From Erysipelotrichaceae bacterium (lineage in GTDB: Bacteria > Bacillota_I > Bacilli_A > Erysipelotrichales > Erysipelotrichaceae), in NCBI GenBank assembly GCA_017405785.1, contig JAFQZR010000006.1:20654-84653 (forward strand): 64,000 nt of DNA, written 5' to 3'. Within the stretch, counting starts at the first letter, position 1. The number at the start of each line of letters is the position of its first letter. The translations under genes and the position numbers were made by a program. Positions 35,723-44,500 of this stretch are shown piece after piece. A model generated the notes under the pieces. That model worked only from the letters and a program-made list of their open reading frames with translations. It ran no database searches and was not told the origin of the DNA.

Positions 35723-37246
35723 TTATTTAGTCTCTATGTATTTACGGATACCGTTAAATTCCTTGATTTCCTTTCGCAGTTTTCTGGCCAGTTTCACACT
35801 GCCCGGACCAAAGTAAATGCGATGGTAGAAGAATGATTCAGTTACTTTATAAGCACCCAGATCAAGCAGCGGCTTCGCCTTGATCCTGGTGGTATCGTTG
35901 ACCGCTACAGACATGCTGACAGGTGAACCGTCGGCTATTCTAAGGTTAGTTATGCCTCCCAGGGCTCTGATCAGTTCCTTGACATTCAAATTTCCGTTGA
36001 CTTTATCCAGGAAATCCTGAGCCAGGACACCGTAATACAGCCAGACGAAGATGAAGTATACTACAAAATAGCCACCGCCTATCATCAGAACACGCTTAAG
36101 GCTCTGATCGCCGAGCAGGCCTGCCATCTTGACAAACTCAACGATGGTTCCCGGTATCGCAAAGGCCAGGGCATCGCTGTAGAAATAGCCCAGATAGATT
36201 TCCAGTATCGAGAACAGCATGTACAGTGAACTCGATAACAGAATATGAATGAATAGCAACAGCGGTGATATGAACAATAGCAGTATCTGCAAAGGTACCA
36301 GGCTGCTGGAAGTCATGGATATCGCAATCGCGATGATGGATAAACCCAGCAGTCTTCTTCTTTCAATCTTGCTGGAATACTGACAGTATATACCGATGAT
36401 CAGCGCCGGACAGATAAACATGTTGATGATGTAATAAGGGGTAATGTATTTTCCCACACCAACTTCGACCATGCCCTTGGTCATCTGAGCAGTCCAGACT
36501 GCTACGTCTCCGACATACAGTGTGCCCGTATTATCAAGCCAGTTACCGCCGTATCCGCCGATCCAGAATCCGTTATGCAGAATGTCTTCCAGGCCAAACA
36601 GTTCCAGTATTCTTTCTGTCAGTCCATAGACATACAGCGCTGCCGGGTTAGCTGAGTTCCGGGAGATGAAATTCATTATGGTTTTCAGCAGGTTGACCGC
36701 ATATGGGAAAACCAGGGAAATAACTACTCCAACCGCAATGGTAACCAGGCTGCAGATAATCAGAAACCAGCTGTCGTTGTCAATAAAGGTCAGAATTCCG
36801 TAGTTGAATCTCTGACGGGAAAGCTTATATGTCAGAATGACGATGAATATGATCACCAGACTGGCGAAAAGACCCATGTTAATTGGCCGTCTGTTATTGC
36901 CCTGTATGCCGTTTAAAAGACCCGTTCCCAGTGATGTGTAGTAACAGCTGTCAAAATCCTGTCTGGCCAGAAACATCGTGACCAGATGTAACAGAACATA
37001 GCTTGTAACTGCACCGAGTACCGGGACAGAGTCTTCGTGCCTTTTACCGATGATGTTTATGATGACAAAAATAGGGAAAAGAGTCTTGATCAGGCCGCCT
37101 GCATACTTAAAAGCCACTAATATCGTCGCAACGATTTCATTAGTGGACGAGAAGATATTAGGTATTGCCAGCAGAATCATGGCAATCAGATACATTACTA
37201 ACGGCCCTTTAATGCTTTCGTAATTTGAATACCATATTTTCTTCAT
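35723..37246 (-). CDS. PTS permease-like protein (EIIC plus EIIB fold) with ruined active sites
   Basis: 507 residues with the fold marks of glucose/GlcNAc-family EIIC: about ten membrane segments, an L-F-G-L-E-D-I-L-H-N-G-F-W segment (216-228) like the G-L-H-H-I-L-N-S-F-W-F run, and an F-I-S-P helix. The sugar-binding T-E-P-I-E motif appears as L-V-P-L-Q at 316-320, with both Glu lost. A complete EIIB-like tail (from about 424, A-L-G-G near 428, R-I-Y-F-G-P-G-S near 476) has Ser441 where the phosphorylated Cys should be. It should not phosphorylate sugars. It sits between nadK and mutS in one transcript. A sensor or structural role is inference. Confidence 0.8.
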   Translation of the reverse strand: MKKIWYSNYESIKGPLVMYLIAMILLAIPNIFSSTNEIVATILVAFKYAGGLIKTLFPIFVIINIIGKRHEDSVPVLGAVTSYVLLHLVTMFLARQDFDSCYYTSLGTGLLNGIQGNNRRPINMGLFASLVIIFIVILTYKLSRQRFNYGILTFIDNDSWFLIICSLVTIAVGVVISLVFPYAVNLLKTIMNFISRNSANPAALYVYGLTERILELFGLEDILHNGFWIGGYGGNWLDNTGTLYVGDVAVWTAQMTKGMVEVGVGKYITPYYIINMFICPALIIGIYCQYSSKIERRRLLGLSIIAIAISMTSSSLVPLQILLLFISPLLLFIHILLSSSLYMLFSILEIYLGYFYSDALAFAIPGTIVEFVKMAGLLGDQSLKRVLMIGGGYFVVYFIFVWLYYGVLAQDFLDKVNGNLNVKELIRALGGITNLRIADGSPVSMSVAVNDTTRIKAKPLLDLGAYKVTESFFYHRIYFGPGSVKLARKLRKEIKEFNGIRKYIETK

Positions 37247-37258
37247 GCAGTTTCCTTT

Positions 37259-38041
37259 CTAAAACAGATGAGAGAGACTCTTGATAAATTCGACAGGTTT
37301 ATAATGGGCAACGCCGAAAGTTACATCAGATAAAGATATTACTACCGACTCTGCTCCTTTAAGATTAATCGCATAACGGTCAAAACACAAGAGCGATGTT
37401 TCAACATACTCGCTGTTAAGTACTATCCTGTTGTCTTCGCTCAGAATAAGCGGTGCTCCCAGTGAACGGTAATGAGCATGGTGAATGCCTGATACTTCCA
37501 CCAGCTGTAACAGTTCCAGCCCCTTGTCTATAACGGCGCCTTTCAGTGCTCTGTTATAGGCTGTTGAGCCCGCCTGAGAACAGACACAAAGACCGGAACC
37601 TCTGAAGGTTTCCAGTTTAACGTCATTGATGAAGACATCAATGGTCTGGGTCTTGAGCATATTTTCGACTCTGATCTCGTTGATGCCCAGATAACGCTTG
37701 CGACCCTGTTCACTGATCACATCGGCCTGCAGGAGTTTTCTTCTTTCAATTACAGGCTCTTTATTTAATATGTCATCTATGTAATCAGGTAGCTGATCGA
37801 TGGTATAGTCAATGAAAAATCCCAGTGTTCCGGTATTAATGCCGGCAAAAACAACTGTATCCAGCTTATTGATGTATTTGTGAACAGCTGTCAGGAACGC
37901 TCCGTCACCACCAACAACACAGACAATGTCCGGATCTTTTTCCGAATAACTCATTGCCCCGTTGAACAATTTTCTCTGTATATCCTTGGCTATCAGTAAG
38001 GACTCTTTATCGTCCTTTGCCACAATCGAAAACTTTTTCAT
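37259..38041 (-). CDS. nadK: NAD kinase
   Basis: The start is the ATG at 38041; a GTG three codons earlier nearly overlaps the ribosome site. 260 residues. NadK phosphorylates NAD to NADP with ATP or polyphosphate. The G-G-D-G motif with the catalytic Asp is at 44-47, G-I-N-T-G-T-L-G-F follows, N-E-I-R-V-E is the second conserved block, and S-Q-A-G-S-T-A-Y-N-R-A-L-K-G-A the third. It is divergent from the CYTH gene across about 50 bases, a pairing also seen in Bacillus (yjbK/yjbN neighbourhood). Confidence 0.95.
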   Translation of the reverse strand: MKKFSIVAKDDKESLLIAKDIQRKLFNGAMSYSEKDPDIVCVVGGDGAFLTAVHKYINKLDTVVFAGINTGTLGFFIDYTIDQLPDYIDDILNKEPVIERRKLLQADVISEQGRKRYLGINEIRVENMLKTQTIDVFINDVKLETFRGSGLCVCSQAGSTAYNRALKGAVIDKGLELLQLVEVSGIHHAHYRSLGAPLILSEDNRIVLNSEYVETSLLCFDRYAINLKGAESVVISLSDVTFGVAHYKPVEFIKSLSHLF

Positions 38042-38094
38042 TCTGTTCACATCCTGTATTAATTATTGTACCATAACTGTGTGAGGTTTAACAC

Positions 38095-38634
38095 ATGAAA
38101 CACGAGGTAGAAACAGAACTGAAAATGCTGCTTAAAGCTGATGAAGTACAGAAACTGCTGGCCGGCAGTTTTAAGGAAATTCCCTTTATCCATCAGATGA
38201 ATACCTATTACCGCAGCAAAAATGCTACTCATTACGCTTTCAGAATAAGACAGAGAAACGGCGAATCTTTATTTACATTAAAGGAACACCGTGAAGACGA
38301 ACTGGTTGAGCACGAAAAAATCATTACCTGTCCTCTTGAACGGGATAAGGAGCTGCTGCAGTTATTGTCTTCTTTTAATGAGTATCCGCCTTTTGAAGTT
38401 TTAGGACAGTTAAACACATTGAGAGCGGATCTGGATACCGGATATGCCGTCATAAGCCTTGACCTTAACTTCTATAACGGTAAAAAGGATTATGAAATCG
38501 AGTATGAGGTCAGAAAACCTCATGATCACGAAGCAGTATTCAAACAGTTCCTGAAGGAACACGGTATTGAATTCAGACCTAATCACAAATCAAAGTACAG
38601 AAGATTCCTTAAATCCCTAAAGGAGGAACGTTAA
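38095..38634 (+). CDS. CYTH-domain phosphatase-like protein (YjbK type)
   Basis: 179 residues. The E-x-E-x-K signature is at 6-10 (E-T-E-L-K), followed by alternating charged strands (R-I-R-Q-R near 51, E-H-R near 63, D-L-N-F-Y, E-I-E-Y-E-V-R, K-S-K-Y-R-R) that line the tunnel of triphosphate-tunnel metalloenzymes. These act on thiamine triphosphate, inorganic triphosphate or similar; the natural substrate here cannot be told. GAGG lies eight bases before the ATG. It is the first gene of a three-gene + strand operon and abuts the next ATG. Confidence 0.88.
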   Translation: MKHEVETELKMLLKADEVQKLLAGSFKEIPFIHQMNTYYRSKNATHYAFRIRQRNGESLFTLKEHREDELVEHEKIITCPLERDKELLQLLSSFNEYPPFEVLGQLNTLRADLDTGYAVISLDLNFYNGKKDYEIEYEVRKPHDHEAVFKQFLKEHGIEFRPNHKSKYRRFLKSLKEER

Positions 38635-39351
38635 ATGGTACATAAGTATTCGGACAGAATATATTACAGCGACTTTGATGAAGTATCTGACAGACCGGTT
38701 CTGGGTTATGTTGCCGGAAACAGATACGGTATTCTTATTGATGCAGGCAGTTCACCTCGTCATATCAATGCCTTCTTACAGGAAATATACGGTTTTGGTC
38801 TGAGAAAGCCTGATTTTGTAATACTCACTCACAGCCATTGGGATCATACTTACGGATTATGTGCTCTTGACATCCCTGCCATATGTAATTCGCTGACATA
38901 TGAACTTTTGAAAAAGGACAGTGAGAAAATCTGGGATCGTGAACACTTCGAAAAATACAAGAAAAGCGGCTCAATTGAACCTTTCATATATGAACACATG
39001 GAAATAGAGTATCCTGACATCAGTGAAGTAAGTATCAGACTCCCTGACATGATCTATACCGGTTCTTTCACCGTTGATCTGGGAGATCTGACGGTTGAAG
39101 CATATCAGGTCGCTAACGCCCATTCAAAAGATGGCAGTGTCATTCTTGTTAAAGAAGAAAAAGTTCTCTTTGTGGGAGACTCTTTCTATACCGAACTTGT
39201 CGGTGATGACTGGGTAGATCATCCTGATCTTGTCAGAGAATATCATAAAGCACTGGAAAAGCTTGATTTTGACCGTGTATTCCCTGCTCATAGTGAAAAC
39301 ATCAGCAAAGAAGAGATGTTCGCTGAACTGACGGAAAGAGGAAACGCATGA
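38635..39351 (+). CDS. Metallo-beta-lactamase-fold hydrolase
   Basis: 238 residues. The metal site H-S-H-W-D-H is at 66-71, an A-N-A-H-S-K-D-G segment near 161-168 gives the third His, F-V-G-D-S-F-Y near 181 the Asp, and P-A-H-S near 223 the last His. The family includes glyoxalase II, lactonases and many uncharacterised hydrolases. AGGAGG precedes the ATG. It starts immediately after the CYTH stop and overlaps the NUDIX gene by four bases, so the three are translated together. The substrate is unknown. Confidence 0.85.
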   Translation: MVHKYSDRIYYSDFDEVSDRPVLGYVAGNRYGILIDAGSSPRHINAFLQEIYGFGLRKPDFVILTHSHWDHTYGLCALDIPAICNSLTYELLKKDSEKIWDREHFEKYKKSGSIEPFIYEHMEIEYPDISEVSIRLPDMIYTGSFTVDLGDLTVEAYQVANAHSKDGSVILVKEEKVLFVGDSFYTELVGDDWVDHPDLVREYHKALEKLDFDRVFPAHSENISKEEMFAELTERGNA

Positions 39352-39878
39352 CGGAGTATCTTGATGCCGTTGATGAAAACGATGTTCCAACCGGTCTGAG
39401 CAAGGAAAAACGGCGGATACACCGTGATGGAGACTATCACCGCACAGCCCATGTATGGCTGATCAACGATAAAAACGAGCTTCTGTTACAGCTTCGCAGT
39501 CCTCAGAAGAGTTCTTACCCGAATTACTGGGACATTTCTGCAGCCGGTCATATCAGAACCGGGGAAACCGTCATTGAAGGAGCTTTGCGTGAACTCAAAG
39601 AAGAATTGAGTGTTGACGCTACGGCAGAACAGCTTCATTTTATCTGTAAACTCAGGTTTGACAGTCCGTACAATAACGAATTCGGTTATGTTTACCTGCT
39701 GAAAAGCACTCTTAAGGAAGACGAATTCATTTTCCGGGATCACGAAGTGACTGAAGTGCGTTATGTTCATTATGAAAAACTTGAGGAAATGGTCAGAAAC
39801 AAGGCTGACAGACTCATCATTCATAATGACGAAGAAGAAATACTGTTTGATTATATAAGACAGTACATTGATTATTAG
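39348..39878 (+). CDS. NUDIX hydrolase (isopentenyl-diphosphate-isomerase-like group)
   Basis: 176 residues. The NUDIX box G-x5-E-x7-R-E-x-x-E-E-x at 67-89 is intact except that the late Gly is Ser. The H-R-T-A-H-V-W-L near 31 and the L-Q-L-R-S-P-Q-K run place it with the YfcD/IDI-like NUDIX group. Members hydrolyse nucleotide-like diphosphates, but specificity is poorly predicted. It is the last gene of the CYTH-MBL-NUDIX operon, with a terminator 30 bases after the stop. Confidence 0.88.
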   Translation: MTEYLDAVDENDVPTGLSKEKRRIHRDGDYHRTAHVWLINDKNELLLQLRSPQKSSYPNYWDISAAGHIRTGETVIEGALRELKEELSVDATAEQLHFICKLRFDSPYNNEFGYVYLLKSTLKEDEFIFRDHEVTEVRYVHYEKLEEMVRNKADRLIIHNDEEEILFDYIRQYIDY

Positions 39879-39908
39879 TAAGGCAGCTTATTAACCCTTT
39901 TAAAGCAT

Positions 39909-39944
39909 AAAAACGGCTAATCCATTAAAGATCAGCCGTTTTTT
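39909..39944. terminator. Bidirectional terminator between the NUDIX and dipeptidase genes
   Basis: AAAAACGGCT and AGCCGTTTTT flank a 15-base loop. It is T-rich on both strands and serves the convergent genes ending at 39878 and 39946. Confidence 0.85.
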
Positions 39945-39945
39945 C

Positions 39946-40902
39946 TTATTCCTGATTAGCTTTCAGCACTCTTAGGAAGTTTTTATAGAAGATCTTGTCG
40001 ATATCTTCTTCACTGAATCCTTCCGCAACCAAAGCCTCATATAAATCGTTGGTCTTGGTACAGTCTGACATGCCGTTTGGTGTCGTAATACCATCGAAGT
40101 CACTGCCTAAAGCTACTGTATCAATTCCACCAACCTTAACAATGTGCTTAATGTGACGGATTATGTCTGGTATCTGGTTCTGTTCGGTATCCTCAGAAAT
40201 GAAGTCTGGACAGTAATTGATTCCCATGACACCACCGTTTTCCCGAAGTTTGACGATCATGTCATCACTCAGATTTCTCGGTACGTTATGAACTGCTCTG
40301 GCATTGCTGTGAGAAGCGACAATTGGCTTTGTTGCATATTTGAATACATCATAAATGCCGGCATCGTTCAGGTGAGCGACGTCTACGATCATACCCAGTT
40401 CCCACATCTTCTTAATGACTTCTATTCCCTTGTCGGTCAGACCTCTTTCTGTATCAATCTTTCCTTCATATACGTAGTTAGGATATGCTAACTGGTTTGC
40501 AAAGTTCCATGTTAATGTCATCATACGGACTCCGCGATTATAGAAATGTTCAAGCTTTTCAATTGAGCCTTCTATTGCTTCGCCTTCTTCGATAGTCAGA
40601 AGGGCGCTCATGATGCCTTTTTCTCTGTTTTCAAGAATTTCTTCTACGGTTGTAACCTGTCTGATCACATCACCGTTTTCTTTCATCGACTTATCAAAGA
40701 AATCAATGTATTCATTACACTTTTCGAAAGGGTTTGGAGTTCCTTCAAGGTAGATGAACATCGCAAAACACTGCATCAGATAGTTACCTTCTTTCATTTT
40801 CTGCAGGTTTATGTGTCCGTCATAGTCTCTTAAGTTCCGGCCAAAGCGGCAGACACGTGTTAATGTGTCACAATGCATGTCAATTACGCTAAATTTCTTC
40901 AT
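39946..40902 (-). CDS. Membrane dipeptidase homologue (peptidase family M19)
   Basis: 318 residues. The zinc site H-C-D is at 10-12, I-E-E-G-E-A-I near 102 gives the bridging Glu, and V-A-S-H-S-N-A-R (His near 195) and the G-S-D-F-D-G block near 268 are intact. M19 enzymes cleave dipeptides, including those with D-residues; in bacteria they probably scavenge peptides. There is no signal peptide, so this one is cytoplasmic. It is a monocistronic gene with its own promoter-like sequence (TTAATA, 18 bases, TATAAT on the - strand) just upstream. Confidence 0.9.
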   Translation of the reverse strand: MKKFSVIDMHCDTLTRVCRFGRNLRDYDGHINLQKMKEGNYLMQCFAMFIYLEGTPNPFEKCNEYIDFFDKSMKENGDVIRQVTTVEEILENREKGIMSALLTIEEGEAIEGSIEKLEHFYNRGVRMMTLTWNFANQLAYPNYVYEGKIDTERGLTDKGIEVIKKMWELGMIVDVAHLNDAGIYDVFKYATKPIVASHSNARAVHNVPRNLSDDMIVKLRENGGVMGINYCPDFISEDTEQNQIPDIIRHIKHIVKVGGIDTVALGSDFDGITTPNGMSDCTKTNDLYEALVAEGFSEEDIDKIFYKNFLRVLKANQE

Positions 40903-40968
40903 AATAATAACCTCATTTTTAACATTATACCTTTATAACTGTATAGGTATTAATCATATGCCCATCAA

Positions 40969-41661
40969 TTAATACAGCCGTACAAACAGATTTGCCAGTA
41001 TCACCGTCAGGATACCCGATACGACGATGGACAGTGAGCTCATTGCACCTTCGATTTCGCCGATTTCCATGGCCTTTGAGGTTCCGATGGCGTGTGACGC
41101 TGTTCCGATTGCTATACCTTTGGCTATCTTGTTGTGGATCTTGAACAGCTTCAGTACTGATTGACAAATTATATTGCCAAATACACCGGTGAGAATGATG
41201 ACCGTCACAGTTATGGCTACATTTCCTCCCATTTCCCGGGAAATACTCATTCCTATGGCTGTTGTAATGGATTTTGGCATGAACGTAATGTACTCTTCAC
41301 GTGAAAAGCCAAAGATCTTTGCCATGATAAGTATTGAGCCAAGAGAAGCAATAACTCCTGACAGGATTCCTGCCATTATTGCCCGGAAGTTTTTCTTCAG
41401 TTTATCAAGCTGAGTATATAAAGGCACGGCTAAACACACTGTTGCCGGAGTCAGGAAACCGCTTATATATTTTGCTCCCTGATTATATGTTTCATAATCA
41501 ATGTTTAACAGCAACAATACAGCTATACATAATACTATCGCTATCAGAAGAGGGTTTACCAGACTGCTGTTGAATCTTTTCTTGATCCGCAGAGCCAGCA
41601 TATAAGCAGCCAGCGTCAGAAACAATCCGAAAAACATGGAGGAACTTAATGTTTCATTCAT
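40969..41661 (-). CDS. lrgB: LrgB family membrane protein
   Basis: 230 residues with about seven hydrophobic segments. The block P-L-Y-T-Q-L-D-K-L-K near 100 and the region M-P-K-S-I-T-T-A-I-G-M-S followed by I-G-T-A-S-H-A-I-G-T-S-K-A are hallmarks of LrgB/CidB. With LrgA it forms the holin/antiholin-like pair tied to murein hydrolase control and, in several Firmicutes, pyruvate uptake. It overlaps lrgA by eight bases. Confidence 0.93.
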   Translation of the reverse strand: MNETLSSSMFFGLFLTLAAYMLALRIKKRFNSSLVNPLLIAIVLCIAVLLLLNIDYETYNQGAKYISGFLTPATVCLAVPLYTQLDKLKKNFRAIMAGILSGVIASLGSILIMAKIFGFSREEYITFMPKSITTAIGMSISREMGGNVAITVTVIILTGVFGNIICQSVLKLFKIHNKIAKGIAIGTASHAIGTSKAMEIGEIEGAMSSLSIVVSGILTVILANLFVRLY

Positions 41662-42013
41662 TTGTCTTTCCTCCTTTTTCTATTACCAGCTGAGTAATCA
41701 GTCCGCTTACGGCCATTACAATTACTGTTGATACCAGAGTAACTGTCAGATAGCTTAACCAGCTGTTTTTCAGCATATCCCAGGAACTGATCAGTCCCAC
41801 AGCTGCCGGAATGAACATTACCGGCATTATTTCAATCAGAAAAGATGATGTTTCTTTTATCTGGTCGACCTTGACTAATCCCGTATATAAAAGAATAAAC
41901 ATACCGACTATTCCGTAGATACTGGCCGGAACAGGTAAAGGAAGTATTTCGTGCAGTATTTCTCCCATCAGCGAAACGGCCAGTATTATCATCATCTGTT
42001 TCAAATATTTCAC
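41654..42013 (-). CDS. lrgA: LrgA/CidA family membrane protein
   Basis: 119 residues with four hydrophobic segments and the family pattern (G-E-I-L-H, P-V-P-A-S-I-Y-G-I-V, F-I-P-A-A-V-G). It partners LrgB, whose gene it overlaps by eight bases. The regulatory LytSR pair that controls lrgAB elsewhere is not in this window. Confidence 0.92.
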   Translation of the reverse strand: MKYLKQMMIILAVSLMGEILHEILPLPVPASIYGIVGMFILLYTGLVKVDQIKETSSFLIEIMPVMFIPAAVGLISSWDMLKNSWLSYLTVTLVSTVIVMAVSGLITQLVIEKGGKTNE

Positions 42014-42057
42014 GTCTATCCCTCCTGTTCTTTTGTTATATTAACTCTTATAAGAAA

Positions 42058-42073
42058 AGCGTACACTTACGCT
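42058..42073 (-). terminator. Intrinsic terminator after the GPH symporter
   Basis: AGCGTA/TACGCT stem with a four-base loop, followed on the - strand by TTTCTTAT; it lies 8 bases beyond the symporter stop. Confidence 0.65.
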
Positions 42074-42080
42074 CTTCTTA

Positions 42081-43460
42081 TTATAAGCGGTTGCCCAGCT
42101 GCTTTTCAGCCTCTTCCCTGGTGATTTCTCCGTTGTTGTATCGAGCCATGGCTTCAACTTCTTTATCACGCATTTTGTAGAATAAGATCAACAGTAAAGC
42201 TGACACAATATAACCTGCCGCAGGCATGAGATTATATACTTTCCATATACCGTCAATGACAGGCTGAGCCTGAATAGCTGTTTCAGCTATCGTTGAGTCA
42301 TATCCAAACATACCAAGAGCCAATAAGGCAACAGATCCTACTATGGCATTTTTCAGTTTTGAGGTAAAAGTCTGTAAGGCAAACGAGATACCAGGCATAC
42401 GGACACCGCTCTTATAGGTTCCGTATTCTACGCTGTCAGCTATCATCATATAACTGATAACCATGAAGAAGCCTGCTCCAAAAGACTTTATAGCCGAGAA
42501 GGCAATATACAGACCATAATTATGATATCCAACAAAATAGCAGGCCAATGCGCCGACAAAACCTGTCACTAAAGCGATTGTCAGCAGAACTACTTTGTCT
42601 ATTTTCTTGCTGAGAACAGGTACCAGAAGGCTTATAAACAATATCGGCAGTCCTCCAAAAAGTGTCAAGAGCGATGCTTTTGCTTCATCTCCGAAACAGT
42701 TACGGGCCATGACAAGTGAAAGTGTTGTTTCAATTGAACATACACCGATTATGAAATACAACAACAGTGTGATAATCAGATATTTATTTGTTTTGACATA
42801 ACTGAACATCTCGCCAATTGTGTATTCCTTCTCGTTTTCAATCTTTTCGGCGTTTCTTTCCTTGCCTGTAAACAGTAACGGCAGCATGAACGCTGTTCCA
42901 AAAGCACAGAAGATTATAGCTCCAAGTAACCATCCGGTCTTAGGTCTGATAATAGGAATCAATATTGTACCAATGGCTCCACCCAGAATTCCTCCGAAAC
43001 GGTTTGATGAAATGAGATCTGTTCTTTCCTGAATGTTGGTTGTCATTGCGGTTGGTAAGGCATAGACAGGAGCATCCAGCATGGTATAAGCAGCGTCAAA
43101 CAGGATATAAGCAACCAAAAACCAGGCAATTTTCATTGATGGGTTGCTTAAACTCTTAGGTATGGCAAACATCAGTATCGTAACAACGCCTATTAAAGCT
43201 GTTCCAATCTTGATCCAAGGTATGAATTTCTGTTTATTCTTGAAGCGGGTTTTGTCAACGATTAATCCGAACAGCGTATCATTAACAGCGTCCCAGATCT
43301 TTGGCCCAAGTAAAATAGCTGATGCAACCTTTGCATCCAACCCAATGTCCAGCAGATATGTTGAAACAAGGCCTGCATATGCCCAAAGGATATTCTGTCC
43401 GGCAAAATATATACAGTAAGAAAATCTTTCCGAACGACTGGTATTATAGTTTTCCTTCAT
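42081..43460 (-). CDS. GPH-family sugar:cation symporter
   Basis: 459 residues with about 12 hydrophobic segments. The opening (S-Y-C-I-Y-F-A-G-Q-N-I-L) and loop P-K-I-W-D-A-V-N-D-T-L-F-G-L-I-V-D-K-T at about 51-69 match the melibiose-carrier group of glycoside-pentoside-hexuronide symporters. The sugar is unknown; no catabolic enzyme is adjacent, so substrate cannot be read from context. AGGAGG precedes the ATG. It is a single-gene unit bounded by terminators on both sides. Confidence 0.88.
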   Translation of the reverse strand: MKENYNTSRSERFSYCIYFAGQNILWAYAGLVSTYLLDIGLDAKVASAILLGPKIWDAVNDTLFGLIVDKTRFKNKQKFIPWIKIGTALIGVVTILMFAIPKSLSNPSMKIAWFLVAYILFDAAYTMLDAPVYALPTAMTTNIQERTDLISSNRFGGILGGAIGTILIPIIRPKTGWLLGAIIFCAFGTAFMLPLLFTGKERNAEKIENEKEYTIGEMFSYVKTNKYLIITLLLYFIIGVCSIETTLSLVMARNCFGDEAKASLLTLFGGLPILFISLLVPVLSKKIDKVVLLTIALVTGFVGALACYFVGYHNYGLYIAFSAIKSFGAGFFMVISYMMIADSVEYGTYKSGVRMPGISFALQTFTSKLKNAIVGSVALLALGMFGYDSTIAETAIQAQPVIDGIWKVYNLMPAAGYIVSALLLILFYKMRDKEVEAMARYNNGEITREEAEKQLGNRL

Positions 43461-43539
43461 ATTGTGCCTCCTATAATATATATCATTAATATTATTATAC
43501 GTTTTGTCTTGTGTTCTCCGCCATATTTATGTAAAAGAA

Positions 43540-43555
43540 AAAGCCTTTCGGCTTT
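43540..43555 (-). terminator. Intrinsic terminator of the dnaX-ebfC-recR unit
   Basis: AAAGCC/GGCTTT stem with a four-base loop, followed on the - strand by TTTCTTTT. It overlaps the stop of the gene ending at 43554. Confidence 0.75.
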
Positions 43556-44477
43556 AACCCTTTATGATTTTGAAATCAATTTTACTGTCAAGCAACGTTT
43601 CTTTCTGCAAATCAGAGAACTCTATTCCGCTCAGTACAACTACATCGATCTTTTCTTCAATCGTCTGTCGCAGACAGTTATTGATATATACGACCTGTCC
43701 CAGCATCTTAATGAAGTTTTCACGGTTACTTCTCTGAGTGCTGCTGAATATATAGTACAGCTTGTTCTCTTCACCAAAAGTAATGAACGAGTTCTGATCG
43801 CTGTTTACCCATACCGGATTATCTTCCTTATAGAGATTGAAACAGTGTTTCCGTAAAGATGCGTTTTTATGAACGGCTGTTATGTTCATGCTTTCATATA
43901 CTGTAGCGACCTGATATCTTAAAACTTCTCTGTTAAAGCTTTCAATATCAACAATCTTGCCATTTAAGGCCGCTGACCAGTAATCAAGGCCTATTTCCTT
44001 GCCTTTCTGCAGCAATTCCAGGGTTACATGACCTTCGTGAGCATCCAGATATGTGAACGATTCAAGGTTTTTAGGAATACTGATGCCTAAATCTGCCAGA
44101 TAAAGCGGTGCCCGGAAGAAAATGACATCTTTCAGGAACAAACAGGAGATCTTTTCCGGCAAGCTGTCGGACTTATTTGTTCTTTCAATGGCTGAAACAA
44201 GCTTTTCTTTAGATGTATAACCTGTCTGAGTACCGTATTTTTTCCAAAGAGTATCTATGGACATCTCTCTGTTTCCAGCATAACAGCCATATCCAACTAT
44301 GCCTTTTTCGTTATTTTTGATGGTTTCAGCACTTTTTGACAGGAAAAAGAGCAGATCTCCCGGCTGGAATGAGGAAAACTTCTTCGTGGACAGCCTCCAG
44401 AACACAATTTCCTGGCTTCCGTTAATACGATGGAAATCCAGCATATTTTCATCTGATACATATGCAATAGATGCCAT
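43554..44477 (-). CDS. Uncharacterised protein, PUA/EVE-like N-terminal region
   Basis: 307 residues with no signal peptide. The first ~80 (I-V-F-W-R-L-S-T-K-K-F, F-Q-P-G-D-L-L-F-F-L-S-K, K-G-I-V-G-Y-G-C-Y-A-G) look like the small beta barrel of PUA-superfamily (EVE/ASCH) domains, which bind modified nucleobases or RNA. The middle is helical (L-D-Y-W-S-A-A-L-N-G), and the C-terminal part has an N-S-F-I-T-F-G-E-E-N-K-L-Y-Y-I-F-S-S-T pattern of alternating strands that could form a nuclease-like fold, though I see no catalytic set. It follows recR by 23 bases and is probably in the same transcript. Confidence 0.6.
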   Translation of the reverse strand: MASIAYVSDENMLDFHRINGSQEIVFWRLSTKKFSSFQPGDLLFFLSKSAETIKNNEKGIVGYGCYAGNREMSIDTLWKKYGTQTGYTSKEKLVSAIERTNKSDSLPEKISCLFLKDVIFFRAPLYLADLGISIPKNLESFTYLDAHEGHVTLELLQKGKEIGLDYWSAALNGKIVDIESFNREVLRYQVATVYESMNITAVHKNASLRKHCFNLYKEDNPVWVNSDQNSFITFGEENKLYYIFSSTQRSNRENFIKMLGQVVYINNCLRQTIEEKIDVVVLSGIEFSDLQKETLLDSKIDFKIIKG

Positions 44478-44500
44478 TAGAACACCTCCTGTTCAGGTTT

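Noticed and set aside
41296..41305. TTCACGTGAA core resembling a third parS site.
   Set aside because: It lies inside lrgB, the outer bases do not match (CTC and AAG instead of TGT and ACA), and it is isolated.
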